A stretch of 17,500 nt of DNA from contig NZ_ABZS01000001.1 in assembly GCF_000173615.1 (NCBI RefSeq), positions 1 through 17,500 of the forward strand, given 5' to 3'. Made by a program: the position numbers and the translations under genes. The notes under the pieces were generated by a model. That model worked only from the letters and a program-made list of their open reading frames with translations, ran no database searches and was not told the origin of the DNA. This document shows positions 1 through 7,201 of the stretch, piece by piece (the first letter of the stretch is position 1; each line of letters begins with the position of its first letter). This DNA is from Sulfurihydrogenibium yellowstonense SS-5. GTDB taxonomy: Bacteria > Aquificota > Aquificia > Aquificales > Hydrogenothermaceae.

Positions 1-302
1 TGACCGATTGAAATTATATCTAATCTTCTGAATTTCTTTTGGCTATCTATTTTCCTTGATAAATAAAAGGAAATTGCAGAAAACGTATGGGCAGAGATAT
101 TGTTTCTATAACCTTTTACAATAACATCTTTTTCTCCGTCTCCATCTAAATCAATATAATCTATACCATTGGAAATAAAGGTTGACCAAGTTATATTTTG
201 CTTTAAAGTTTTTATTTTTTCTCTCTCCCCACTAAATCCATGCTTTGGCAAAATAAACAGTATAAAAACTAATAAAATCCAGAAAATTTTGAGCCTTCTC
301 AT
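1..302 (-). CDS. Exported protein with FG-GAP-like calcium motif, 3' end outside window
   Basis: The first 100 codons of a minus-strand gene are visible; the stop lies beyond the window edge. The start is the ATG at 302-300, preceded by a GGAGAG ribosome site. Residues 1-24 form a signal peptide (MRRLKIFWILL, ending near GFS-G) almost identical to that of the next gene upstream. At residues 51-59 the protein reads DLDGDGEKD, the D-x-D-x-D-G calcium loop typical of FG-GAP/VCBS-type repeats, followed by a short beta strand (VIVKG). That suggests a secreted or surface beta-propeller-like protein, but only one repeat is visible and the function is unknown. It is the last visible member of the array of leader-sharing genes that begins at 4735. 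Confidence 0.7.
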   Translation of the reverse strand, partial: MRRLKIFWILLVFILFILPKHGFSGEREKIKTLKQNITWSTFISNGIDYIDLDGDGEKDVIVKGYRNNISAHTFSAISFYLSRKIDSQKKFRRLDIISIG

Positions 303-355
303 GTGCGTTCTCTCTCCATTCCTATTCTCTCAGAACTTTAAATTCTTAAGCAATT
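241..355 (-). repeat. Leader DNA repeat, copy 1 (signal peptide plus upstream spacer)
   Basis: About 115 bases covering the signal-peptide codons of the gene at 1-302 and the non-coding DNA upstream of it. They are nearly identical to positions 894-1008, at a constant offset of 653 bases. Similarity includes the ribosome site and about 50 bases of spacer, so it is not explained by protein selection alone. Confidence 0.85.
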
Positions 356-358
356 ACC

Positions 359-955
359 TTACTTTACCTCCTTTGCACATTTTTTTAGTTTTCTCATATC
401 TTCAATTAATTCCTTTTTTGGTCCAAGATGTTTATTTTTGTCATAATGTTGTAGTATATATTTATAAAATTCAATTGTTTTTTGGATAGACATCCAGTGA
501 CCACACGGAAAAGGAGGCTCCTCTGGCGGACTATCCCATACTATTTTCCAAGTATTGTTTATTTTAATAAGCTTATAAACTTTGATTTCTGTATCTTTAC
601 CAATTTCACAGGATCCATCGTTTGCACATACTCCACAGAAATCATGTTTTACTGTTACTTCTGCTGTATTATCTTTTATTGATGTTTTTAAAATAGATAT
701 ATTGGCTAAGATATCTACTCCGCCGCCCCATTTTTCATCTAAGTATTTCTCTCCATTAAGAATAAACTTTACTACATCTTTACAATAATTAGGATTATTA
801 TCAATAAAACTTGTATTAGCTCTATTTATTATAAATTGCTTAACAACTTCTTCTGGTTTTGTAAAATCTTTATTATTTTCTTCACTATATCCTTGCTTTG
901 GTAAAATAAACAATATAAAAACCAACAAAATCCAGAAAATTTTGAGCCTTCTCAT
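359..955 (-). CDS. Secreted cysteine-containing protein, paralogue A
   Basis: A 198-residue exported protein of unknown function. I place the start at the ATG at 955-953 (MRRLKIFWILL) because a GGAGAG ribosome site lies just before it and the family leader begins there; a longer reading frame upstream is the repeated non-coding leader DNA. The signal peptide is residues 1-24. The mature part starts with KPEEVVKQF, then NYCKDVVKFILNGEKYLD, a beta-rich middle, a TWKIVWDSPP strand, PFPC, and a C-terminal helix ending KKCAKEVK. The helix-then-beta layout and the TWKIV strand recall NTF2-like folds, which is only a guess. It has six cysteines after the leader, including a C-x(2)-C and a nearby extra Cys absent from its neighbour, so disulfides are likely. 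It is a clear tandem duplicate of the gene at 1017-1610. Confidence 0.85.
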   Translation of the reverse strand: MRRLKIFWILLVFILFILPKQGYSEENNKDFTKPEEVVKQFIINRANTSFIDNNPNYCKDVVKFILNGEKYLDEKWGGGVDILANISILKTSIKDNTAEVTVKHDFCGVCANDGSCEIGKDTEIKVYKLIKINNTWKIVWDSPPEEPPFPCGHWMSIQKTIEFYKYILQHYDKNKHLGPKKELIEDMRKLKKCAKEVK

Positions 956-1008
956 GTGCGTTCTCTCTCCATTCCTACTCTCCCAGAACTTCAAACTCTT
1001 AAACAATT
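894..1008 (-). repeat. Leader DNA repeat, copy 2
   Basis: The second copy of the repeat at 241-355, spanning the signal-peptide codons of the gene at 359-955 and its upstream spacer. Shorter versions covering only the leader codons recur at about 1560-1610, 2400-2453 and 4681-4735. This suggests duplication or gene conversion of the 5' ends. Confidence 0.85.
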
Positions 1009-1016
1009 GCATCATT

Positions 1017-1610
1017 TTACTCCTTTGCACATTTTTTTATTTTTTTCATATCCTTAATTAATTTCTTTTTTGGTCCAAGGTATTTATATTCGTTGTAATG
1101 TTGCAATATATATTCATAAAGTTTAATTGCCTTTGGGACAGATATCCAATCATCACATGGAAAAGGGGGTTCATCTGGCGGACTATCCCATACTATTTTC
1201 CATGTGTTATCCACTTTGACAAGGTTGTATACTACAATCTCTGTCCATTTAGCAGGCCCTCCACTCAAATCACCTGATAATCCGCCGCAAAATTTAAGTT
1301 TTACTTTTACTTTAGCAGTATTCCCTTTTATTGATACATCTAAGATAGAAAAGTTTCCCAAAATATCTAATCCAGCTCCTAAAACTTGGTCTAAATACTT
1401 CTCTCCATTAAGAATAAACTTTACTACATCTTTACAATAATTAGGATTATTATCGATAAAATTTGATATGTTAGCTCTATTTATTATAAATTGCTTTACA
1501 ACTTCTTCTGGCTTTGTAAAATCTTTGGTTTTATCCTCACCATATCCTTGTTTTGATAAAATAAATAATATAAAAACTAATAAAATCCAGAAAATTTTAA
1601 ATCTCATCAT
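1017..1610 (-). CDS. Secreted cysteine-containing protein, paralogue B
   Basis: A 197-residue exported protein, closely related over its whole length to the product of 359-955. The start is the first of two adjacent ATGs (MMRFKIFWILL), seven bases after AAGGAG. The signal peptide is residues 1-25. Shared blocks are KPEEVVKQFIINRAN, NYCKDVVKFILNGEKYLD, the TWKIVWDSPP strand, PPFPC and the terminal KKCAKE helix. It keeps four cysteines (NYC, KFC, FPC, KKC) and lacks the extra Cys pair of paralogue A, where the loop reads GLSGDLSGG instead. The even cysteine count fits two disulfides. The function is unknown. It lies 61 bases upstream of paralogue A and 27 bases downstream of the gene at 1638-2453, so it is probably in the same transcript. 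Confidence 0.85.
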   Translation of the reverse strand: MMRFKIFWILLVFILFILSKQGYGEDKTKDFTKPEEVVKQFIINRANISNFIDNNPNYCKDVVKFILNGEKYLDQVLGAGLDILGNFSILDVSIKGNTAKVKVKLKFCGGLSGDLSGGPAKWTEIVVYNLVKVDNTWKIVWDSPPDEPPFPCDDWISVPKAIKLYEYILQHYNEYKYLGPKKKLIKDMKKIKKCAKE

Positions 1611-1637
1611 ATCTATTCTCCTTTTTAAATAAAATTT

Positions 1638-2453
1638 CTAATTACTCATTGTGGTTAGCTTTGTTTGATAAGTTTGCTTCCGTTGGCATTTCTTAACCTC
1701 CTTTTTTATTTTTTCAAGCTCTTTTATTACTGTCAGAATTTCTTTTTTTATTTTTGGTGTAATAATATCTGGAATTACTTCGCTTATATAATTTTGAGGA
1801 TCTTCGTCAGCTGCTTGTAAATATACAACTTTATACTGTTTGATTATTGCACAAACAGGTACAGGCAATAAATATAAATCTATTTTTGTTATTTTTGCGG
1901 ATGGAAAAAACAATCTCCACCCTTTATCAGTTTTTATAAAATAATAGTCTATTATCTCTTTACCTTTTTCAAAGCAAAATCCTGCTTTACATCCTTTTTT
2001 CGAATGATACAGTATACCTATATGAAATTTTCCAATTTTTGTATATGAAACTTTGACTATTTTTAAATTAACATTTTTAATGTTTATAAACTTCGTATTA
2101 ATAATTTTATAATTTCTAAAAATTATATAACTTTGATAACTAAAAGCATCAGGCGTACCTTCAAGAATTAAACCTGTTTTAACAAGTTTATCTTCAAGAT
2201 TATTTTCATCCTTTTCTTGTTTTTTGTTCCAGTATTCAGAAGGAAAGATGAATTTTTCTAACCCATACCTCTGAACAATTGCCCCCCAAACAGTCCCGTC
2301 CATATTTTCATCACTACAATAGTTATATCCTGCATCATGTAACACTTTTATAATCTCTTCAGGAGTGTACTCTTTTTTCTCCTCAAACCCCTGTACAGGC
2401 AGAATAAACAACATAAAAACCAACAAAATCCAGAAAATTTTGAGCCTTCTCAT
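1638..2453 (-). CDS. Secreted protein, distant relative of paralogues A and B
   Basis: A 271-residue exported protein of unknown function. The start is the ATG at 2453-2451; GAGGGG sits six bases before it, whereas the ATG two codons earlier would abut the ribosome site. The leader MRRLKIFWILLVFMLF is the family leader. The body is longer than A and B but keeps the same order of landmarks: TPEEIIK, then YNYC, a KGCKAGFC pair in a beta region, a strand KTDKGWRLFF matching TWKIVW, then PVC, and a lysine-rich C-terminal helix with KKC. I infer a shared fold with large insertions. It has five cysteines after the leader. It is separated by 62 bases from the frameshifted gene upstream. Confidence 0.8.
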   Translation of the reverse strand: MRRLKIFWILLVFMLFILPVQGFEEKKEYTPEEIIKVLHDAGYNYCSDENMDGTVWGAIVQRYGLEKFIFPSEYWNKKQEKDENNLEDKLVKTGLILEGTPDAFSYQSYIIFRNYKIINTKFINIKNVNLKIVKVSYTKIGKFHIGILYHSKKGCKAGFCFEKGKEIIDYYFIKTDKGWRLFFPSAKITKIDLYLLPVPVCAIIKQYKVVYLQAADEDPQNYISEVIPDIITPKIKKEILTVIKELEKIKKEVKKCQRKQTYQTKLTTMSN

Positions 2454-2491
2454 ATGCATCCCCTCTTTTTTAATTAAAAGCAATAATCATT

Positions 2492-2535
2492 TTTGACTTT
2501 AATACAAACCATCCCTTATCTATAAGTTATTATTA
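2492..2535 (-). repeat. Shared 3'-end/spacer module, copy 1
   Basis: It covers the last codons of the propeller-like gene (ending ITYR-stop) and part of the spacer. It aligns without gaps to 4744-4787, with about three quarters of bases identical, including TTTGACTTTAATA on the plus strand and the block around the stop codon. Confidence 0.65.
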
Positions 2536-3632
2536 CAATTCTATCCTTCAAAAGATAAGCTAAACTATTTCCTGTTACCGAAGATTGAGTAAAACAATAA
2601 GAGCATGGTTTTTCACTAAAAAATGGATTTACATTAGCAATTTTGCTATGATATTTTGCAAATAATTCTTTTTCCTTGCTCGGAAAATAGTAGTAGTATA
2701 AATAATCGTAATCTTTTTTATTTTCCGCATAAATTAAAACCTGAGATGAAATGACTTTAAAGTCTGATAAACTCGGCACATCTATAGTATAGTTTGGCTT
2801 TATAGTTTTTCCTTTTTCCGATTTTAAAATAGAGTTGATATCCCAGCATAATATAAAAAACTTGTTGTTTTTATAGTCATAATCACAAAGGATTTGGTGG
2901 TCTATGTAATTAGAAAATCTTAAATCACTTTTACCCAACTCTGTAAGTTTATTAAGTTGATAATCATAAATATAAAATTTTCCAGTTTTATACATCAATA
3001 GCTTATTATCAGGTAAAATATAAAGAACTTTCCAGTTTGCATCAAATGAATTAGGTATTCTAATTAGCTTAATTCCATCCCATTTTTAAAAATTGATTAT
3101 CTATGTATGATTTATTATTAATGCTAACTATAAGCGTATTGTCTAAAGCATCAAAGGCTTTAAATTCGATATTTGCAAGAATTTTTTTAATTTCACCAGT
3201 TCTTAAATTTAAAGCGTATATGTAATCATTTTCAAAAGTTTTTAAATAAACCGTATCTGTTTTTGAAGCACATCCTATAATATCGTAAATATTTTCTATA
3301 GGTATGTTTATTTCTTTAACTTTCATTTTTTGAGTGTTATTATATTGAAACAGATCAATATCTTTTAATGAGATAATCCTTAACTTCTTTTGAAGTGATT
3401 CTGCACTGTTTCCAATAACTAATGTATCATCACCGCACCATGTCATTGGTGTACCGGGTTCAATATATGCAAAAATTTGATATTCTATCTTATCTTTATC
3501 AACTTTTATTTTTAAATTAACACTCTTTTCATCAAAAACTGATTTTTCGTTTTTCTCTTTTCCGAACCCTTGTCCCTGCAAAAAAACTACTACAAAAATC
3601 AGCACTACCCAAAACTTCCTAAACCATCTCAT
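2516..3632 (-). pseudogene. Exported beta-rich (propeller-like) protein split by a frameshift
   Basis: Two consecutive open stretches (3632-3069 and about 3087-2516) join into one protein of about 370 residues if one base is removed near 3083-3092, where the minus strand reads TTTTTAAAAA. The reading then passes from NQFLK to WDGIKLIRIPNSF without loss, and the stretch between the two open frames becomes coding. The start is the ATG at 3632 after AAGGAG, giving the leader MRWFRKFWVVLIF. The body has many short beta strands with turn motifs such as ALNLRTGEIKKIL and YIYDYQLNKLTEL, typical of beta-propeller proteins, and six cysteines including C-x(2)-C near the end. The function is unknown. 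The break could be a real mutation or a base-call error in a homopolymer. Confidence 0.7.
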
Positions 3633-3679
3633 ATATGTCTCCTTTCCAGCTTTATTTAACATTGCTATACAGAAAGCCC

Positions 3680-4252
3680 TTATCTACTTTCTGTTGATAA
3701 ATTTACATCCTTAGAGCTTACTTTTTCCAATTTTAATTTACTAAAAATTTCTCTATATTTTTTAACGACTTCATTAAAATTCTTACTTTCAATAACTTTA
3801 GTAGAACCATGTTTATAAATTACTCTGAACTTTTTTCTATCTGTAGCTACCAAATTACCATTAATGTCATACAACTCGTAATATTCACAAGCAGAACAAT
3901 TGCCTAAATTAGAATAGTATAGCTCAATAAACCATTTGTTATTTTTACTCTTATAGCATGTTATTTCAGAAATTGAATGATCTAATTTTAGCAAAGTTGA
4001 AGATGAAACTATTTTCTTACTCCTGATAATAATATATTGGCTATCTGATAAGCAAGGTAAATAAGGTTTTTCTTTATAAATACAGTGTGTAATTACCTTA
4101 ACATCAACCCCTCCACAACTAAAATCTGTTTGAACTGTATAGTTTTGTTTAATATTCTCACCCCAACTTTGCCCCTGCAAAACAATTAATATAAAAATTG
4201 ATATTACCCAAAAATTTTTAAACTTTTTCAATCGATATGCTATATCAAGCAT
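3680..4252 (-). CDS. Secreted cysteine-rich protein of unknown function
   Basis: A 190-residue exported protein. The ATG at 4252 directly follows the stop of the upstream gene, so translation may be coupled. Seven codons in there is a TTG whose following residues (LKKFKNFWVISIF) align with the leader of the neighbour at 2516-3632 (MRWFRKFWVVLIF), so the true start may be that TTG; no clear ribosome site decides between them. The mature part has six cysteines: FSCGG, THC, LPC, ITC and a C-x(2)-C in GNCSACEYY. It is followed by a strand YELYDINGNLVATD and a charged C-terminal helix. I recognise no family. The cysteines suggest disulfide-stabilised secretion. Confidence 0.75.
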   Translation of the reverse strand: MLDIAYRLKKFKNFWVISIFILIVLQGQSWGENIKQNYTVQTDFSCGGVDVKVITHCIYKEKPYLPCLSDSQYIIIRSKKIVSSSTLLKLDHSISEITCYKSKNNKWFIELYYSNLGNCSACEYYELYDINGNLVATDRKKFRVIYKHGSTKVIESKNFNEVVKKYREIFSKLKLEKVSSKDVNLSTESR

Positions 4253-4735
4253 TTACTTATTTTTAACCCTCTTATTTAGTTTAAAATGTTCTTTTCTATC
4301 TAACTGCCATTCTTTTACATAAAAATCATATGCTTCTAACATTTTCACTCTTCTAGAGACTATGTCTAATTTTTCTCCCATTATCATTACTGGAATCATA
4401 GTACCAATTCCTAAGTAAAGATTATCTAAAAACTTAAACTCGGCATCTCTAAATTTAACCCATTGTAGTTGACTTTGTTTTAAAAGTTCCCTTTCTTCTG
4501 GAGAAAGTTTTTTTATTAACTCCTTATAAATTCTATTTAGTTCTTTATCCCACTTATCTAAAGCTTGAGATGAACAGCTTAACATCCCTGCTGTAGTGTA
4601 ATTTTCTCTTTCCATACATTTTTCTAACCATATATCTATCGGATGCTTTTTTTCTTTCTCCTCACTAAATCCTACGGTGGGTAAAATAAGCAATATAAAA
4701 GCTACTAAAAGTCTGGAAATTTTAAGCCTTCTCAT
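4253..4735 (-). CDS. LprI / DUF1311-family exported protein
   Basis: A 160-residue protein with signal peptide MRRLKISRLLVAFILL (about residues 1-24) followed by an LprI-like (DUF1311) domain at about 33-125. Visible family landmarks are C40 and C54 (likely a disulfide), a conserved helix DKWDKELNRIYKELIKKL, then LSPEERELLKQSQ and QWVKFRDAE. Some members of this family inhibit lysozyme in the periplasm; whether this one does is unknown. The start ATG at 4735 has AAGGA five bases upstream. It begins 63 bases after the feoB stop and its own stop touches the start of the next gene. The leader is the family leader, so this gene appears to have been fitted with the same 5' module as its neighbours. 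Confidence 0.85.
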   Translation of the reverse strand: MRRLKISRLLVAFILLILPTVGFSEEKEKKHPIDIWLEKCMERENYTTAGMLSCSSQALDKWDKELNRIYKELIKKLSPEERELLKQSQLQWVKFRDAEFKFLDNLYLGIGTMIPVMIMGEKLDIVSRRVKMLEAYDFYVKEWQLDRKEHFKLNKRVKNK

Positions 4736-4743
4736 ATGTATCC

Positions 4744-4787
4744 TTTGACTTTAATATAAACACTTTTTTATCTATGAGATATTATAC
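4744..4787 (-). repeat. Shared 3'-end/spacer module, copy 2 (relic between feoB and the LprI gene)
   Basis: It matches 2492-2535 and would read ISHR-stop on the minus strand, against ITYR-stop at the end of the propeller-like gene. It thus looks like the tail of a lost gene copy left between feoB and the leader-sharing array. Confidence 0.5.
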
Positions 4788-4798
4788 TTTAAGTCTTC

Positions 4799-6925
4799 TC
4801 ACCTAATCAAATTGTAAATTATGAAACTAACAATCCAAGCAGATGTAAAGTTTATCAAAATAGATATAAACATCCATCTATAACTGTTTAGTTCTTGTTT
4901 TATTGCAAAAACTGTTGCAAGACAGGGAGTGTATAAAAGCAAGAAAACTAAAAAAGAGTAAGCTTGAGCAGGTGTAAAGCTTTCTTTTAATACAGAGCCA
5001 AGACCTTTAAACTCATCCTCTTCTTTTTCTGTTTTTACAAGCCCAAAAGTAGAAGCCAAATCTTTAAAAAGACTTACATTAGCATCTATAAAGCCGCTAA
5101 AAATCTCATTTAATCCTTCTTGAAAGGATAAACTTTTCTTTTCTTCTTTCAACTCTTCTCCAACATAAATATTACTCATTGTTGATAGTACTACTTCCTT
5201 AGCTACAAAACCAGAAAATAATGAAGCTGTTGCTTGCCAAGTTCCAAATCCAAGAGGCTCAAAAATTACCGATACTTTTTGAGAAATCTGAGCAAGTAAA
5301 GACTCATCTTTTTTAGCTCCAAAAGGAATGTTTGTTAAAAACCAAACTATGATTGAGGTTGCAAAAATAAACGTTCCAGCTTCAACAATAAAAGATTTTA
5401 CACGTACCCAAGCATTGTTTAGAATGTATTTAAATGTTGGCATTCTGTAAGGTGGTAGCTCTAAAATGAAAACTTCAGACTTTGTCTTAAAATAAAACTT
5501 ATTAAGCAATGTCGCTACGATTACAGCAACTAAAATCCCAATCATATAAAGAGAGAATATAACTAAACCTTTTTGATTTTCAAAGAAAACGCTTACAAAA
5601 AATGCAAAAACGGTTAATCTTGCTCCACAAGACATAAAAGGAATCATTAAAGTTGTAAGGATTTTTTCTTTTTGGCTTTCAATCGTCCTTGTTGCATAAA
5701 CAGCAGGAACGTTGCAACCAAAACCAAGAAGCAGTGGAATAAAAGATTTTCCGCTCAATCCAAAGCTACTCATAAACCTATCCATCAAAAACGCTGCACG
5801 GGATATATACCCACTTCCTTCTAAAAAAGAAATGACTATATACAGCACAAAAAGCACCGGAACAAAAGTAATAACAAATCCAACTCCACCTATTACAGCA
5901 TCTGCCACGAAAGATTTAATAAGCTCCGATGCATTTAAAGACTCTAAAACCTGTAAAGCCCAGATACCAACTACTTCTAAAACTTTGTTTAGAAAATCAA
6001 CGTAAGGAGAAGAAAGTTTAAATGTAATCTCAAAAGAAAGCCAAACCAAAAATAAAAATATCGGAATGCCAAAGTATTTATGTAAAAAGATTTTATCTAA
6101 AAATAATGAACCTTCTACTGTATTAACCGGCTCTTTTTTTACAGTTTGCTCGTAGATGCTTAACACTATCCCGTATCTCTCTTCAATAATCAAAGTTTTA
6201 ACGTCTTTTCCATAGATGCTTTTAATTTTTTCTCTTAATTTTTCTAACTCTTGTGCAAGTGCATCGGAAAGATTATCTTTTAGACTTCCTTCTAAAAGAG
6301 ATACTGCTAAATAGCGTTTAGGATACAAGTTCAAAAGAACAGGTTGATAAATCTCTACAAGTTTTAAAACTTCTTTTAAATACTTCTCAAATTCTACTTC
6401 AAAATGCTCACATTGGACAAACTTTTTATTTTCATATACTTGTATGATTTTGTCTAAAATCTCATCAATTCCAAGCCTTTTTTTAGCTGATGCAGGAATT
6501 ACAGGACTGCATAAAAGATTTTCAAGCTTTTTAAAGTCAACAGATATTCCTTTTTCTACCGCCTCATCCCATATATTTAATACTACTACGATCGGAATCT
6601 CAAACTCTAATAACTGAGTTGTTAGATATAAATTTCTTTTTAGATTTGTAGAGTCTAAGATATTTAAAATCACATCCGGTTTTTCATTTAATAGATAATC
6701 AACCGTTATTTTTTCTTCTGCTGTTTGATTTCTTAGGCTGTAAATACCCGGTAAGTCAACAAATCTGATGATATAATCTTTATATATAATAATTGCTTCT
6801 TTTTTTTCTATTGTGACGCCCGGCCAGTTGCCAACTTTTAAATCAGTTCCGGCAATTTCATTAAGTAGAGCGGTTTTCCCAACGTTTGGGTTCCCTATTA
6901 AAGCAACTTTTATTTCTTTTAACAT
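4799..6925 (-). CDS. feoB: Ferrous iron transporter FeoB
   Basis: The inner-membrane Fe(II) permease with a cytoplasmic GTPase domain, 708 residues. The N-terminal G domain shows G1 GNPNVGKT (11-18), the G2 threonine Thr38 in WPGVT, G3 DLPG (57-60), G4 NIWD (117-120; FeoB proteins use NxxD) and G5 ASAK (145-148). A helical regulator region follows to about residue 270, then the membrane domain with the two Gate motifs. The conserved cysteines are C404 in GFGCNVPA and C433 in MSCGARL. The length fits the short FeoB class, with no C-terminal FeoC-like tail. The start ATG lies behind GTGGAAG and overlaps the end of feoA by seven bases. It is likely iron-repressed through the Fur-like site upstream of feoA. 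Confidence 0.98.
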   Translation of the reverse strand: MLKEIKVALIGNPNVGKTALLNEIAGTDLKVGNWPGVTIEKKEAIIIYKDYIIRFVDLPGIYSLRNQTAEEKITVDYLLNEKPDVILNILDSTNLKRNLYLTTQLLEFEIPIVVVLNIWDEAVEKGISVDFKKLENLLCSPVIPASAKKRLGIDEILDKIIQVYENKKFVQCEHFEVEFEKYLKEVLKLVEIYQPVLLNLYPKRYLAVSLLEGSLKDNLSDALAQELEKLREKIKSIYGKDVKTLIIEERYGIVLSIYEQTVKKEPVNTVEGSLFLDKIFLHKYFGIPIFLFLVWLSFEITFKLSSPYVDFLNKVLEVVGIWALQVLESLNASELIKSFVADAVIGGVGFVITFVPVLFVLYIVISFLEGSGYISRAAFLMDRFMSSFGLSGKSFIPLLLGFGCNVPAVYATRTIESQKEKILTTLMIPFMSCGARLTVFAFFVSVFFENQKGLVIFSLYMIGILVAVIVATLLNKFYFKTKSEVFILELPPYRMPTFKYILNNAWVRVKSFIVEAGTFIFATSIIVWFLTNIPFGAKKDESLLAQISQKVSVIFEPLGFGTWQATASLFSGFVAKEVVLSTMSNIYVGEELKEEKKSLSFQEGLNEIFSGFIDANVSLFKDLASTFGLVKTEKEEDEFKGLGSVLKESFTPAQAYSFLVFLLLYTPCLATVFAIKQELNSYRWMFISILINFTSAWIVSFIIYNLIR

Positions 6926-7149
6926 TTTTCTTCCACCAAGATTTTATAAGCTTCTGTTCTTCTTAGTGCAAGACAATAATCATGAAGTTTTATTTTTATA
7001 GGTCCACCAAAAGGTGCTACTTGTATAAGTTCTAATTCCGTTCCGGGTAGTATACCAAGCTCAAAAAGTTTTAGCTTCAAAGCCTCATCCATATCCACAT
7101 CTTTCACAACAGCCTTACAACCTTCTTTTATATCTAATAGTCTTTTCAT
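6919..7149 (-). CDS. feoA: Ferrous iron transport protein FeoA
   Basis: A 76-residue cytoplasmic SH3-like protein that assists FeoB. Visible family signatures are GCKAVVKDV near residue 10, KLFELGILPGTELELI in the centre (the L-x-x-LG-hhPG motif) and a C-terminal GGPIKIKLHDYCLALRRTEA segment. The start ATG follows AAAGGAAG. It is the first gene of the feo unit, its 3' end overlaps feoB by seven bases, and a Fur-like palindrome lies 15 bases upstream of its start. Confidence 0.96.
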   Translation of the reverse strand: MKRLLDIKEGCKAVVKDVDMDEALKLKLFELGILPGTELELIQVAPFGGPIKIKLHDYCLALRRTEAYKILVEEKC

Positions 7150-7163
7150 CTTCTTCCTTTAAA

Positions 7164-7180
7164 TTAAGATTTAATCTCAA
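7164..7180 (-). promoter_or_regulatory. Fur-like palindrome upstream of feoA
   Basis: The plus strand reads TTAAGA-TTTAA-TCTCAA. It has the same geometry as three other sites in this window (consensus TTGAGA-N5-TCTCAA), with one half-site base changed. The TGA-n9-TCA 5-5-5 layout resembles the Fur box core TGATA-ATnAT-TATCA. Placement just before feoA supports an iron-dependent operator; the regulator itself is inferred. Confidence 0.6.
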
Positions 7181-7201
7181 TAATATTTATTATATGCTAA
7201 A

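Noticed and set aside
956..1030. Longer N-terminus for the gene at 359-955
   Set aside because: The extra 25 codons are the repeated spacer DNA and precede the ribosome site and signal peptide.
169..1440. Plus-strand open frames across the secreted-protein array
   Set aside because: All are antisense to genes with clear signal peptides and paralogy, and lack ribosome sites.
3083..3092. Programmed -1 frameshift at the T-TTA-AAA heptamer in the propeller-like gene
   Set aside because: A -1 shift leads to AATGGGATGGAATTAAGC and then a stop; the downstream frame needs +1 (or -2), so a base indel in the homopolymer explains the break better.
1..4735. CRISPR array or toxin-antitoxin cluster
   Set aside because: The repeats are leader codons and spacers of protein genes, not short regular repeats with unique spacers, and no toxin or antitoxin family is visible.
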